A stretch of 64,000 nt of DNA from Aristolochia californica (GCA_029961685.1 JARWKL010000010.1:23224067-23288066), one strand, 5' to 3'; positions 41,401-51,096 are shown, counted from the first letter of the stretch. A program made the numbers and translations. Notes: generated by a model from the sequence alone, not told the origin.

Positions 41401-42479
41401 CGAGGCATACAAACTCCATCCACTCTAAAAGATCGAATGAAAAAAAGGCTAGAAATAACCAAGAAAATATAAAAAAGGTATATCTTGTTCAATTATGCCT
41501 AATTTTTTATAGAGGCATGTTCAATTTCTGTTTACTAAATGAAATATAATGGGATTGAGGAGATTAAATCGGAGACTGTCTTTTGTCCCTTAAATGAGTT
41601 TCATTCAAGAGATAAAATCACTATTTGGTGACACTTATGGCAGGAGAAGCAAGGGCTGGCATTTCTAATATCACCTTTGTAATTTAAAAGAGATGATTTT
41701 CAAGATGATAACATCTCTATGTGACTTTCTTACGATCACAAACTTACCCCAGTTTGAAACCAAAAGAAATGTAAAGGAATATAAAGAATTTCTACATTGG
41801 GAACTCTTATGATTTAGAATATCCAAAAATATTCAAGATATAAAAAATATTAAAAATTGAAAGAAATAACGTAGAAACCTTGTACAAGATACTTGTATTC
41901 AGCTTTATGAATCATTTTCACTTCTATTGCCTTTAGACTAAATTTTTTTACCTAAGGTGTAATTTTGATAAAATTGGAAAAACACCTACAAGATGATAAT
42001 TGTCACTTCTAATTAATGTTAAAGGATAGCTTTATTATGGGAAAGGTGGTTTTTTAGTTTAATTTTCTACAATTAGGAACCACTTAAAAGTTGACAAGGT
42101 GAGTTAGAGTAATGTGGCAGGTATCAACGTCAAGAATCACCATAACAGGTAATGCCCGTATGGTTACTTCTAATATGCACCATGTGTTGGATTCGATTGG
42201 GTAAATTTCATCTCTCAAAGCTAATATCAACACCCCTAAAGTCCAACACATATTACTCACATGATATAAGTGACAATGGTATCCCTTGGTAAGAGAACTA
42301 AAGGAATGAAATTCAAAATGATGTTATAAGTATTTGAGGGGAGCGATTACAAAGACATCCCATTAAATTTCGCATATAGGATAGATAATGAAGGTGATTG
42401 TGAAGTGTCCAAATGATGCAGGCATGTGTAAGACTCTTGTGAAGGGATCTAGGTTGATGACTGGTTCAATCTCAAATTA
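38406..42479. other. Long AT-rich stretch without recognised genes
   Basis: No protein family, RNA or clear element ends seen. At 40490-40750 the word GTCAACTC and relatives recur, mirroring the GAGTCAA cluster near 10000-10420. Small open frames (such as 40764-41057) are Phe/Leu-rich low complexity. Confidence 0.4.
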
Positions 42480-42852
42480 CAACCTTATTAGGGAGCTTTG
42501 ACTTTATCCATGACAACTAAAATCTCTCTTACAAGTGTATTAGAACCTTCACATATATGCATAGTCACATACATGCATGGTGGGGGGGGGTGATTATGTA
42601 TATTATAATGCCAATTGTATAGTTTACATTCATGTACAGTAATTAAGGCTATAAGATAAGATACTTTTGTGAGTCCTTGATCTTCCAACTGATGTGATAA
42701 GGATACCAGTTCATGGTAATCATTGTGGGTCCTACTTCTTATGGGCTTGGGCCCATCTTGTGGGTTTTCCTTGGTCGTGTGACCCATCTTATAATAATCT
42801 TAGATATGTAGGTTTTCCTTGGTCGTGTGGCCTTGAGTTTATCTTCTAACAC
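42480..42852 (-). mobile_element. LTR fragment preceded by polypurine tract
   Basis: Reverse strand: GCTTGAGGGGGAGTG (polypurine tract, about 42849-42865) directly followed by TGTTAGAAGATAAACTCAAG and CACACGACCAAGGAAAACC, the start of a 3' LTR. The same LTR words (GGTCGTGTGG, GGGCCCATCTTGTGGG) recur at 44840-45000 and 47100-47148. The left end of the LTR is not defined. A second, similar tract (CCCCCTCACAC, about 42970) suggests a nested or duplicated end. Confidence 0.55.
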
Positions 42853-42865
42853 TCCCCCTCAAGCT

Positions 42866-43230
42866 AGGGGTGAGAGAACAACATGAACTCTTAGCTTGCT
42901 GCAAATGATATATAGAATATTTTTGTATAAAATGGCACATCTTCCAATATGCCTTTATCTTCCAACATTCCCCCTCACACTGTTGCGTCCTTCCAAGAGG
43001 TCCTACTGGCATAATATAAGTGAGAGTAAAAATCACTCCTAGTCGATAAGGCATTGCTTCATACTCCAGTCCTAATGCTGGATGTAGGGCACACTCCGTC
43101 TTCTATCGGTAGTGTGTCTATCGGCATTGCTCTAAAGTGTCCACCGTCGTGTCCCTCCACAAGACAACGACTCACAAGTGGTAGGAGTCATAAAAGCCAT
43201 TACTGGGGGGATAACATAGATGTAATAATA
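42866..43230. other. Internal retroelement DNA, no coding match
   Basis: Sits next to LTR ends, but I cannot follow any pol frame in it. Confidence 0.35.
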
Positions 43231-43234
43231 AGTT

Positions 43235-43445
43235 CCTCCGTCATGGTTTCCCAACCGTGATATTTTTTTATAGGGCCTATCATGGTTTCCCAACCATGAT
43301 ATTTTTTGACAGGGTATCCTCCGTCATGGTTTCCCATCTGTGATATTATTTTTTTTTACAGGGCCCATCATGGTTTCCCAACTGTGATATTTTTTTATAG
43401 GGTATCCTCCGTCATGGTTTCCCAACTATGACATTTTTTAACGGG
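43235..43445. repeat. Tandem repeat of ~45 bp
   Basis: Five imperfect units share (CCG/CCA)TCATGGTTTCCCA, (A/T)C(C/T)GTGATATTTTTTTA and (T/C)AGGG. Two alternating subtypes (GGGCC.ATC and GGGTATCCTCCG) indicate a higher-order dimer. Confidence 0.75.
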
Positions 43446-44028
43446 GTAAAATAAATGATGATATGAGATCACCTCTTCTTCAATAATAATCTCCCCAAAG
43501 AGACATAATAGCAGCAGTTGTATATAACACGACCATCTTCCAACACATATAACATGAACCAAAATAATAAACCTTGTAAAAGGACCCATGAAATAATCAT
43601 AATCTGATATAAATATTTTTCTTAGATGCAAAAGCTTCATCTTTTGTACTCTCCTTTCTTGAATATTTTGGTTATATAAACTCACCCACAACATATGGAA
43701 TAAAAAAACTCTTTCTTGTACTTCTTTTACTTCTCCCCTTCCAAGCTGGGAGGTAATGGCAGTGATCCCAGCTTGAACCAAATATCATAAATGTAGCAAT
43801 AGGCCAAAATAATAAAGATGTATAAATAAGCCCTCAAACCAGGGAGAAGTGAGATATTTTCCTTTCATCCAAGTATAACTTCTCTTCATAACATATAGTT
43901 ATCAAAGGATAAATAATCTGATAGATTTCGGTCTCTGTCATCTGGCCGAACTACGTACTATTTCTCCTTTTTTTTCCAGAATGACCATCAACTCTCCTAA
44001 GAATAATATCTCCTTCTAAGAAAATTAT
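43446..44028. other. Retroelement-like DNA, unassigned
   Basis: No family recognised. It lies between repeat tracts of an apparently non-coding element. Confidence 0.35.
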
Positions 44029-44420
44029 ACTGAGAATTGGTTGAATATGTAAGAAAATAAACTTATGTATATTTCTTTTTATATATAATTCTCCATATAA
44101 AGTCTCTTTCTTGATAGAATAAAATACCTCGGAAGTTGAGGCTTTATGTTGCCGCTTGAACCTCTTTTTCAATCTGACCTTTGCTGCTTCAAATATCGAT
44201 TTCTCTTTGTAGATAACTCAGATAAAAAGTTGGTTGAATAGGTAAAAGAATAGACTTACAGATCTTTCTTTTGATATATATTTCTCCATATAAAGTCTAG
44301 TTCTTGATAGCAAAAAAATACCTCGGAATCTAAAGATTTCTGCTGTTGCTTGAACCTTTTTGCAAACTGACCTTTGCTCATTCAAATATTGACATCTCTC
44401 TGTAGATAACTTCGATTTGA
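44029..44420. repeat. Direct tandem duplication of ~190 bp
   Basis: Two diverged copies share TTGGTTGAATA(T/G)GTAA, ATTTCTCCATATAAAGTCT, ATACCTCGGAA, CTTGAACCT(C/T)TTT and CTGACCTTTGCT. Non-coding. Confidence 0.65.
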
Positions 44421-44629
44421 ACAAATCATTTTTCTTTGGAAAGTAGACTCAAATATTTTTCCGTAAATATATAATTTGAAATATAAAAAACTCTGTATAG
44501 AGGTAAAAAACCCAAACAAAACTATGGGTATAGGGACTAAAAAAAATAACTACGAACCTACACTTAGGGTTTAAGGTTTAGAGAAAATGATCACATTACC
44601 TCCGTGAGTTGAATTTATGGAAAAGTGAA

Positions 44630-45008
44630 ATACTTCATTGATATCAATAACTTGTTGTAATCAGAGTACATGAACATCAATTTATAATAGAAGAAGGTAG
44701 AATAGTCCAATTACAATAGAACTACCCATGTTCCAATTACACCCAAACTCTAACACTTAAAGATAAGTTCTAACATAATTAAATAACTCAATATAGATAA
44801 AAGACAAACATAACTCAAACTAAAACTCTTCTTTGACATGACCATAAGATAAGATACTTTTGTGAGTCCTTCTTAATCTTCCAACTGATGTGATAAGGAT
44901 GTCAGCTCATGGTAATCATTGTGGGTCCTACTTCTTATGGGTTTGGGCCCATCTTGTGGGCCTTCCTTGGTCGTGTGGGCTTGAACTTATCTTCCAAAAA
45001 ATAACAAC
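44630..45008 (-). mobile_element. LTR fragment (reverse orientation)
   Basis: Its left part is an inverted copy of 3770-3970 (ATTACACCCAAACTCTAAC and CTTGTTGTAATCAGAG on the plus strand). Its right part carries the GGTCGTGTGGGCTTGAA words shared with 42480-42852 and 47100-47148. Probably an LTR of the same family. Ends not resolved. Confidence 0.5.
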
Positions 45009-46201
45009 AATGGAAATGCGCTTGAGCCCAAATAAAATGTACTAAATAATGAAAGTCCTTGGAAAGGACATATGAAATAATCCACTGAGAGTCCATGAGA
45101 AAGGTGTGCACCAAATAATATATTGATTGAGTAATAAGTTGTCAATTAATTCAAAATAATACTCCAACCACAGACAAGGCACCGAGTCAGACTAAAGCAA
45201 GTGACCGAGTCAAGCTGAGTCAGGTATTTGACCAATATAGCCACGTCACGGGAGAAATCAATATAGAACTCTGCACCCAGATTAGTGTAACAAAAGCATG
45301 GAGCAAGTGGGTCAAGTTTGGTTGACTCAGATCCAATTTGGCCCAAACCGAGTTGACCCGAGTTAACCAGGCAAAACAGAATATACTCATTGGTTCACTA
45401 GGTTGATTGGGTTGATTAAATACTCACTCACATAACCATGATAGATTAAACCATATCTAGTAATAACAAGACTTCTCTTCTCTCCCAGCGAGTAGAAACA
45501 GAAATTGGTAATAGGACTCAACAGAGTCTCATAGTAGAGTCGTCTTCTTTGGCAACAACAACGAGACTGTTATTCACGGCAAAGATCACATACCAGCTCG
45601 GGTTCTGATCGATTTTGGAAGCAATAATTCAAGCAGATTGAGAGCAATGAACTTCGGCAGTAATCAGACCATGATTGACAATAGATTAATAGAGCAAGCC
45701 AACCGATGGAAACTCGATAACATCTCATCAACACAGCAACATATTAGTTTAAAAAAATAGAACTTCTGGGATGGCAATCGGACATCAAAGAGATAAGCAA
45801 GAATTAAAGGAAATCAGCAGCAATCAGCATGGTCCAATAGAATGATTAGCAGACTAATTTTCCAAAAATAAATTTCTTTCATCGTCAAGAATGAAATCAC
45901 TGGATGGCTGGATAAACAACAGCAACCAATTAGGCAACAAAATAAGCCATAATGCCAGCAAGATTAATTCGAACCAACGAAGAATAGAGCAAGGTTGAGA
46001 ACAACAATTCCGTGGCAATTAGTCGTTATGTTTCCGAACAGCGATGACAGCCAACGAAGACAACAAAGTTCTCGTGAAGATAGAGATGGCAACTCTATGT
46101 GCACTCTTTGCCAACTTTGGAACTTCAATCATCTCCTTCGGTTTCTGCCCATCGGGGTCACATCGTCTTTACGTAATAGAAGTCAACGAGATCAAAGCAA
46201 T
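45009..46201. other. Internal region of LTR element, unassigned
   Basis: Lies between the LTR-like piece ending at about 45008 and the LTR at 46874. No gag or pol frame is found. Around 46044-46200 a plus-strand frame ([20 protein letters not shown]) is open, but I do not recognise it. Confidence 0.35.
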
Positions 46202-46440
46202 GAATATCCCATTTCAGCTCTTGTTTGATGAACCAACAACATCTCAAATCAAGATCACCGAGTGGAATCTGGAGAAGGATTTGGTAGCCATGGTTACTGA
46301 GGACTTAAAAATCATATTGCATCGTTCAACTGGTAGAGGTCATGGAAGATATCTCCGAGAAGGTGAATTACATCTTTCTGTTGGTGTCCTGATGGTAAAG
46401 CAATAGCAATTGGACTCTCACACCCGAAAGCAAGAACAAA
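46202..46440 (+). pseudogene. APC4: APC4 N-terminal fragment
   Basis: The frame from 46202 reads [20 protein letters not shown], then [20 protein letters not shown]. The homology continues in a second frame as FNW, stop, RSWKISP, stop, [17 protein letters not shown]. This is the start of the first WD40 region of anaphase-promoting complex subunit 4, a cell-cycle ubiquitin ligase scaffold. The frame break lies near 46325. After GL the homology stops and an unrelated open frame (SHPKARTKPPQTLAPCP) follows. No intron is seen within the fragment. It lies antisense to the LTR at 46874-47148, in what should be that element's internal region. Confidence 0.7.
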
Positions 46441-46861
46441 GCCTCCACAAACACTGGCACCATGTCCATCTTCCTCCAACTCAGTTCTTGAAACAACTTT
46501 TCGGCCAAACAAACCAAAAAATGCAGCATCGAGAGGGATTTGGCTCCAACCCACTTCAAGCTAGGATGTCCTCAAATCATGACCAGGGCCCAAAATCTAA
46601 ACAGCCCGCAAGGACCCAAAGATAGGAAGGCCTAAATGCCTCTTGAGATATGTTGATTTTAGACCAGCTATTTGGAGAAAAAAATTGTGTTGAGAATTGA
46701 AAAAAAGGAGATAACAGAGAGGCACTTGCCCGATATAAAAAATTGGGAATGGGAAGAAGTTAAGACAAAATCACAATATGGGTAGGCCAACTCTGAATGA
46801 ACAATCTCAACAGTAAGATAGGAATTCTAAAAAATCATAGCTACGAGTCCTGAAAATCAAT
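46441..46861. other. Internal region next to LTR, unassigned
   Basis: Open frames on both strands at 46312-46625 are partly the APC4 frame and its shadows. No family recognised beyond that. Confidence 0.35.
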
Positions 46862-47148
46862 ACTCTAATACCATGTTGATTTTCATGACTCCATGAGCTC
46901 ATGGAGAAAAGGAGAGAAATGTTGGGGAAAAAATAGGAGGAAGAAAGAGGTTATGGACATGTGTCTTAACCCTCCCCCTGAAACTCTATTTATAGATGAG
47001 TAATGCTGCAATATTATAATTAGACCCCTGGAACTTAAACTAACTATATCAATACCATTTTTATAAGATAACTCTATATTTTGCCTAATGCCACCATGTG
47101 TGGGCCTTCTCCTTGGTCGTGTGGGCTTGAACCCATCTTCTAACAACA
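46862..47148 (-). mobile_element. 275-bp 5' LTR with primer-binding site
   Basis: Reverse strand: the LTR begins TGTTGTTAGAAGATGGG at 47148, has a TATA-like CTATAAATAGAG, and ends GAAAATCAACA at 46874. It is followed immediately by TGGTATTAGAGT (46873-46862), a near-match to the initiator tRNA-Met site. It interrupts the Copia pol relic at 47149. The partner 3' LTR is uncertain (candidates at 44630-45008 and 42480-42852). Confidence 0.65.
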
Positions 47149-47430
47149 CCCAAACATATGGTACAAGTTGAGGGCAAATCAACTAGGTTCACAACATAGA
47201 GGTTCCTATTTCTATGACGCTCTAGAACTAGTTCATCATTTGCATTCTTTACTGAGCATTTGCCCTTTTCAAATGATAATTTATATCCTTTATCACAAAA
47301 TTGGCTAATGCCAAGTAAATCAAACATCAACCCTCCAACATAGTATACATCGGATATGAAATAGGTTGAGATACAGCTTTTACCAATGCCTTTTATGGTA
47401 CCTTTGCTATTGTCTCTAAATGTTACATGA
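47149..47430 (-). pseudogene. Copia pol fragment (GAG-pre-integrase region)
   Basis: Reverse-strand Copia sequence: VTF.DNSKGTIKGIGK, ISDVYYVGGLMFDLLGISQF, CDKGYKLSFEKGKCSVKNAN, LVLERHRNRNLYVVNL, ending STCTICLG at the inserted LTR. It is the continuation of the relic at 51097-52799, from which the 47431-51096 element separates it: the frame resumes exactly across the catga target duplication. Confidence 0.8.
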
Positions 47431-47799
47431 TGTTATGAACCCAATAGGTCGAGCCATGCAGATGCCGCGGCTGAGTCAATTACTCTGGATAAGTCATTTA
47501 GTTTGCTTCCGAGTTAAATGCCATAGAGGGGCAAATCTGTAATTTTCTCTTGAACCTTTTGATTTTCAAGTTAAATGCCATGGAGGGGCAAAATTGTAAT
47601 TTTCACTTGAACCTTGTGGACATGAACCCTATTTAGAGGGGGAATGGAATGAAAAGAGGGAAGTCTGAATTTAGGTTAAAACAGAGGGTTTGAGTTCTTC
47701 TAAACGAGCTCAAGGGTTTTCAAGTTTCCCTTCGGCTTAATTTTCTCTTCTCCTTTTCTTCTTCCGTGAATCACCGTGTTAGATACAAGGACCGTAGCA
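47431..47799 (+). repeat. 5' LTR of the gene-capture element
   Basis: 369 bp, TGTTATGAACCC ... GACCGTAGCA. Carries two internal copies of AAATGCCAT(A/G)GAGGGGCAAA. It aligns along its whole length with 50720-51096. Confidence 0.9.
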
Positions 47800-47802
47800 A
47801 CT

Positions 47803-47814
47803 TGGTATCAAAGC
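47803..47814 (+). promoter_or_regulatory. Primer-binding site of the gene-capture element
   Basis: TGGTATCAAAGC, three bases after the 5' LTR, a one-mismatch form of the initiator tRNA-Met site TGGTATCAGAGC. Confidence 0.75.
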
Positions 47815-47821
47815 TTAAACA

Positions 47822-48480
47822 ATGAGCGATCCGTGGATCATAGATGAAATATGCACAATACTGCACAAAGAAATTTCAGTAATGGTACATCAGTCTGCCA
47901 TTAACATGGAAGATAAGTTGCTAGAATTCGAGAAGCATAAAAAAAAAAATCAGAAAGGAAGGTCACCGTTCCAGATGATGAAAAATTGCTGTTGTTCGTC
48001 GATCGGCCTCAAATCGTCGAGCAGGAAATTCCAAACGCACAATCCAAAGCTGGGAATTCGAAATACGGGGAGCCTGGCACTCCACAAGCAACGGCTTATG
48101 GGGCAAAAGCTCTTTGGAACAGTCCGACAAGCGCCAGCCCTATTTGAAACTTCAGCCCCAATTTGCTGCAGTTCGTCGTCGAGAACAGGTTGACTACAGC
48201 GAAGATCGAACATGGGAAAAATGGAAATGGCGCCCACCGTGAGGCCTCTGTCTCAGAAATTCTCGAGACTCCCCATTTGTCGTCGGGAACGGCTGTCCAG
48301 CAAAGGGTCCACATAACTCCTCCGAGCATGGAAATCCAGTGCCGACACCCAGAGTCGTGAAATCAGGAGTCGGGGAGACTGGAAATTCCCGAAATAAACC
48401 TAAACCGAAGTCCGGTAAGGGAATTGTGGAGGAGGTGACTCGCATTCAAGGGCAGACCTCCTTCTCAAAATTTCATAACA
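47822..48480 (+). pseudogene. Leader ORF of the gene-capture element (gag-like remnant?)
   Basis: ATG at 47822, eight bases after the PBS: MSDPWIIDEICTILHKEISV, MVHQSAINMEDKLLEFEKHK. After an A-run at 47941-47949 the reading shifts: the +1 frame continues LLFVDRPQIVEQEIPNAQSK, YGEPGTPQATAYGAKALW, with stops near 48128 and 48358. The position just after the PBS is that of gag, and the opening lines resemble the start of Gypsy gag in style only. No capsid or zinc-knuckle motif. Origin unknown; it may be another captured gene. Confidence 0.4.
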
Positions 48481-48904
48481 GAAAAGGATCCAAGGGAGGC
48501 TGAGGTTCTAAACACCACGGCTATCACAAGTGAGTCTTCGAATTCCTCTGTCCTGTGTGTACAAATTGGGGAAAGGCACCCTCTATCTTGGGATACCGGT
48601 CAACAACAACATGAAGGTAGTGTGGAGGCTTCTTCCTGGGGGTACGGTAAACTAGGTTTCGAATATTTCACTGTGGATGAGTTGGGTGTTCCAGGAACAG
48701 TTATTGCAAGGGGTTTTTGGAACTCTAGTGGGGACGGTAATGTGTATGGTGGCAATGGGGGAGGTGGTTATGGTGCCCCACCTGGAAGTGATGGTGGTTT
48801 TGGTGGTGATCATGTTGGAAATGGTGGCGATAGTTATCCAGGGGTGGTGCAGTGGCTTCTACAGGGGAGCTCTGCGACTCAATGTCACAACGAGTGAAGG
48901 ATTG
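48481..48904 (+). pseudogene. Glycine-rich segment of unknown origin
   Basis: The open frame 48622-48897 reads YGKLGFEYFTVDELGVPGTV, IARGFWNSSGDGN, then Gly-rich VYGGNGGGGYGAPP and similar. It may be an exon of a Gly-rich host protein or the N-side continuation of the FAB1 piece. I do not recognise it. Confidence 0.35.
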
Positions 48905-49674
48905 TTGCAGTTTGCTGGTCAGGATTATTCAGACTTTACCCAGGTAGCTTCAAATATTTTGGAGCTCAATTGTGTGAGGCGTTGCTTCTCAGTGATTCAT
49001 ACCTGTGGGACCGACGGCTCTCTTTATTGGATTCATTTCTCAAGTCAAAAAGTTCTCTTTCTGTGGGCAAAGCCGTTGCATCTCCCAAACTGAACATGTC
49101 TCAAAAAGAACCCTTATCTTCGGAGGGCAGTCCTGGCCATGGATTAGAGGAAAACGACATCAAGTCTTTCGCCATTAGAGAAAATTCCAATGAACAAGTT
49201 CTGTCAAGAGAGAAAGATGAATGTCATTTGGAACTACCAGAGCCTGAGTAGAACGAAAATTTCCAAGTGAAGATGTTTGTTCAAGAGGTGGAAACAAATG
49301 GTGATGAGGTTTTTGTAGATGAGTCTTTTTTGCCTTCTGCAAAAATTAAGTTCTCAGTGACTCATTATTTTGCCAAGCCATTTGATGCATTCAGGAAGAA
49401 ATCTTGTCCAAGGGCAGTAGACTTCATGAGGACCAGTAGTCACTACAGCAGATGGAGTGCTCATGGAGAAAAGAGTCAGGATTATTGTGCGAAGACACTG
49501 GATGAGAGGTTTATAATACAGCAAGTCCCAAAGACAGAACTGGAGTCTTTTGAGGATGTTGTGCTCCAGTACGTCGTGTATTTGTTGGATTCCCTACGTT
49601 CTGGTTGTCCCACTTGTCTTGCAATGGTCTTTGAAAATTTTCCGGTAACTATGAAGTTTGTGAGATGAGGCATA
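48905..49674 (+). pseudogene. Captured FAB1 (PtdIns3P 5-kinase) fragment
   Basis: Pieces of a plant FAB1/PIKfyve-type kinase, which makes PtdIns(3,5)P2 on endosomes. First the middle-region block DFTQVASNILELNCVRR (about 48935-48985). After a frameshift, SDSYLWDRRLSLLDSFLKSK (from about 48988). Then an acidic linker with a stop near 49250. Last, the kinase-domain start in the frame from 49267: KIKFSVTHYFAKPFDAFRKK, FMRTSSHYSRWSAHGEKSQD, YCAKTLDERFIIQQVPKTEL, ESFEDVVLQYVVYLLDSL, TCLAMVFENFPVTMKF. The family pattern S.W...GGKS...A.TLD.RFI.K...KTE is clear, but the Gly-rich ATP loop (GGKS to HGEKS) and the RFIIK lysine (now Gln) are altered, so it could not be an active kinase. No introns. Confidence 0.75.
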
Positions 49675-49734
49675 GCAGTGAAGATGGAGAGATGGTGGTG
49701 GGGACTGTTTTGGCACCAGACTCTTAGAGGGCAA

Positions 49735-49905
49735 GTGAAGGCAGGATGGCAGTTTTTTAGGCCGGTTTTTCCAGAAACTGTGCCAATCAGAACTGTGAAC
49801 TGGCAATGTTCTTCTGGCCTTCAGGCTGTTGCCAATGTTGTTGCAGCTATAAGAGCTGGCTTCTATGGCATCGGTAGTGGAGCAGCAGTTTTTTCCCGAG
49901 TCCAT
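49735..49905 (+). pseudogene. Captured 3-ketoacyl-CoA thiolase fragment
   Basis: The frame reads GWQFFRPVFPETVPIRTVNW, then QCSSGLQAVANVVAAIRAGF, YGIGSGA. This is the region around the nucleophilic cysteine of peroxisomal 3-ketoacyl-CoA thiolase (KAT), the last enzyme of fatty acid beta-oxidation; the QCSSGLQAV motif is intact. Only about 50 codons are present, fused in frame on both sides to foreign sequence. The captured piece cannot be functional by itself. Confidence 0.75.
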
Positions 49906-49929
49906 GGATCACCCTGTGCCAGAGAAACT

Positions 49930-49985
49930 GCAGAAATGAAGGTCAGATTTCTGGGCTTAGGAATCATGGGGAAGAAATCTTTCTA
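49930..49985 (+). pseudogene. Possible captured glyoxylate/succinic semialdehyde reductase start
   Basis: AEMKVRFLGLGIMGKKSF, in the same frame as the thiolase piece, has the Rossmann FLGLGIMG signature found at the N-terminus of plant glyoxylate reductases (GLYR, beta-hydroxyacid dehydrogenase family). The block is short (about 14 residues), so the call rests on one motif. An alternative is a related NAD(P)-dependent dehydrogenase. Confidence 0.5.
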
Positions 49986-49994
49986 TTTTGGGGA

Positions 49995-50650
49995 GGTGGT
50001 CGTCGGAAGAACACAGACGTGATGGAAGCTATACAAAAGGTTGCTGCTGCCTATGATTAAAAAATAGTGGAAGGTGTGCTCAGCCATCAGCTTAAACAGT
50101 TTGTCATTGATGGAAACAAAGTTATTCTCAGTGTAAGCAATCCAGAAACTAGAGTTGATGATGCAGAATTCGAGGAACATGAAGTCTCTGCGGTCGATAT
50201 TGTCACCAACACTGGAGATGGCAAGCCTAAGCTTTTGGATGAAAAGCTAACCACTATCTACAAGAGAGCTATTGACAAAAACTATCAGTTGAAAATGAAG
50301 TCATCACGGTTTATATTCAGTGAAATTAGTCCAAAGTTCCCAATGATGCCATTCACTGCAAGAGTGCTGGAAGAGAAACGGGCTCAGCTTGGTTTAGTTG
50401 AATGTGTGAATCATGATCCTTTGCAGCCACATCCTGTTCTGCATGAAAAGCCTGGTCACTTTGCTGCTCATATTAAATTTACAATTCTATTACTGCCAAA
50501 CGAATCCCAGGGGATTACCTCCCATTCCTTGCAAGAGTTGCAACCTACCAAGTCAGTCCAAGATGATACTGAAATCAACGCGTGGTTAGCTTTTAGTACA
50601 AAGACGAAGAAGAAAGGTGAGGCTACCACGGCTGCACCCATGGCGACAAC
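49995..50650 (+). pseudogene. EBP1: Captured EBP1 / PA2G4-like (methionine aminopeptidase fold) fragment
   Basis: The longest captured piece. It starts at about 49999 (RKNTDVMEAIQKVAAAYD, stop, KIVEGVLSHQLKQFVIDGNK) and stays open to the element tail: VILSVSNPETRVDDAEFEE, VDIVTNTGDGKPKLLDEK, LTTIYKRAIDKNYQLKMKSS, RFIFSEISPKFPMMPFTARV, LGLVECVNHDPLQPHPVLHE, HIKFTILLLPNESQGITSHS, LQELQPTKSVQDDTEI, WLAFSTKTKKK. This is the C-terminal two thirds of plant EBP1 (proliferation-associated 2G4), a nucleolar/cytoplasmic regulator of ribosome biogenesis and organ growth with a catalytically dead MetAP2 fold. No introns interrupt ~220 codons, which supports capture through RNA. One stop (about 50058) lies near the start. 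The Lys-rich C-terminus is replaced by retroelement sequence. Confidence 0.88.
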
Positions 50651-50719
50651 TGACCCCGCAAATGGCGCCTCCCTCCTTTCGAGCTTGAGGACAAGCTCGT
50701 TTTCCAAGGAGGGTGTAAT
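50651..50719 (+). mobile_element. Gypsy-type 3' tail and polypurine tract
   Basis: Contains GAGGACAAGCTCGTTTTCC then AAGGAGGG, directly before the 3' LTR. The GAGGACAAGCTC word plus purine tract is common at the end of plant Ty3/Gypsy internal regions, and it is the basis for assigning the element to that superfamily. Confidence 0.65.
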
Positions 50720-51096
50720 GTTATGAACCCAATAACAGGTTGAGTCATGCAAACGCCGCGGTTGAGTCAATTACTCTGGATAAGTCAGTTACTGAGTGAT
50801 TTAGTTTGCTTCTGAGTTAAATGCCATAGAGTTGTAATTTTCTCTTGATCCTTTTGATTTTCAAGTAAAATGCCTTGGAGGGGCAAAATTATAATTTTCT
50901 CTTGAGCCTTGTAGACATGAACCCTATTTAGAGGAGGAATGGAATGAAAAGAGGGAAGTCTAAATTTAGATTAAAACAGAGGGTTTGAGTTCTCCTAAAC
51001 GAGCTCAAGGGTTTTCAAGCTTCCCTTCGGCTTGATTTTCTCTTCTCCTTTTCTTCTTCCTTACAAATCGTCGTGTTAGATCCCGGGACTGTAACA
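50720..51096 (+). repeat. 3' LTR of the gene-capture element
   Basis: 377 bp, TGTTATGAACCC ... GGACTGTAACA. Relative to the 5' LTR it has a 12-base insertion (about 50787) and a ~13-base deletion in the first GGGGCAAA repeat. Followed by the CATGA duplication. Confidence 0.9.

Larger units (their letters stand above)
47431..51096 (+). mobile_element. Non-autonomous LTR retrotransposon carrying host gene fragments
   Basis: Complete structure: target duplication CATGA on both sides (47426-47430 and 51097-51101), 5' LTR 47431-47799, PBS 47803-47814, internal region 47800-50719, Ty3/Gypsy-type tail with polypurine tract, 3' LTR 50720-51096. The internal region, about 2.9 kb, has no protease, RT, RNase H or integrase. 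Instead it contains a short leader ORF, a Gly-rich segment, and intronless pieces of at least three host genes: FAB1 kinase, 3-ketoacyl-CoA thiolase, EBP1-like, and probably a glyoxylate reductase. All lie in the element's own orientation. It resembles the gene-transducing elements known from maize (Bs1), and would have depended on proteins from another element. The LTRs differ at roughly 25-30 positions by eye plus indels, so it is not recent. Confidence 0.9.

Noticed and set aside
43235..43445. CRISPR-like repeat array
   Set aside because: Units are contiguous without unique spacers and the genome is a plant. It is a simple tandem repeat.
48194..48445. Minus-strand open frames in the gene-capture element
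   Set aside because: They run against the orientation of all recognised captured pieces and have no resemblance to known proteins.
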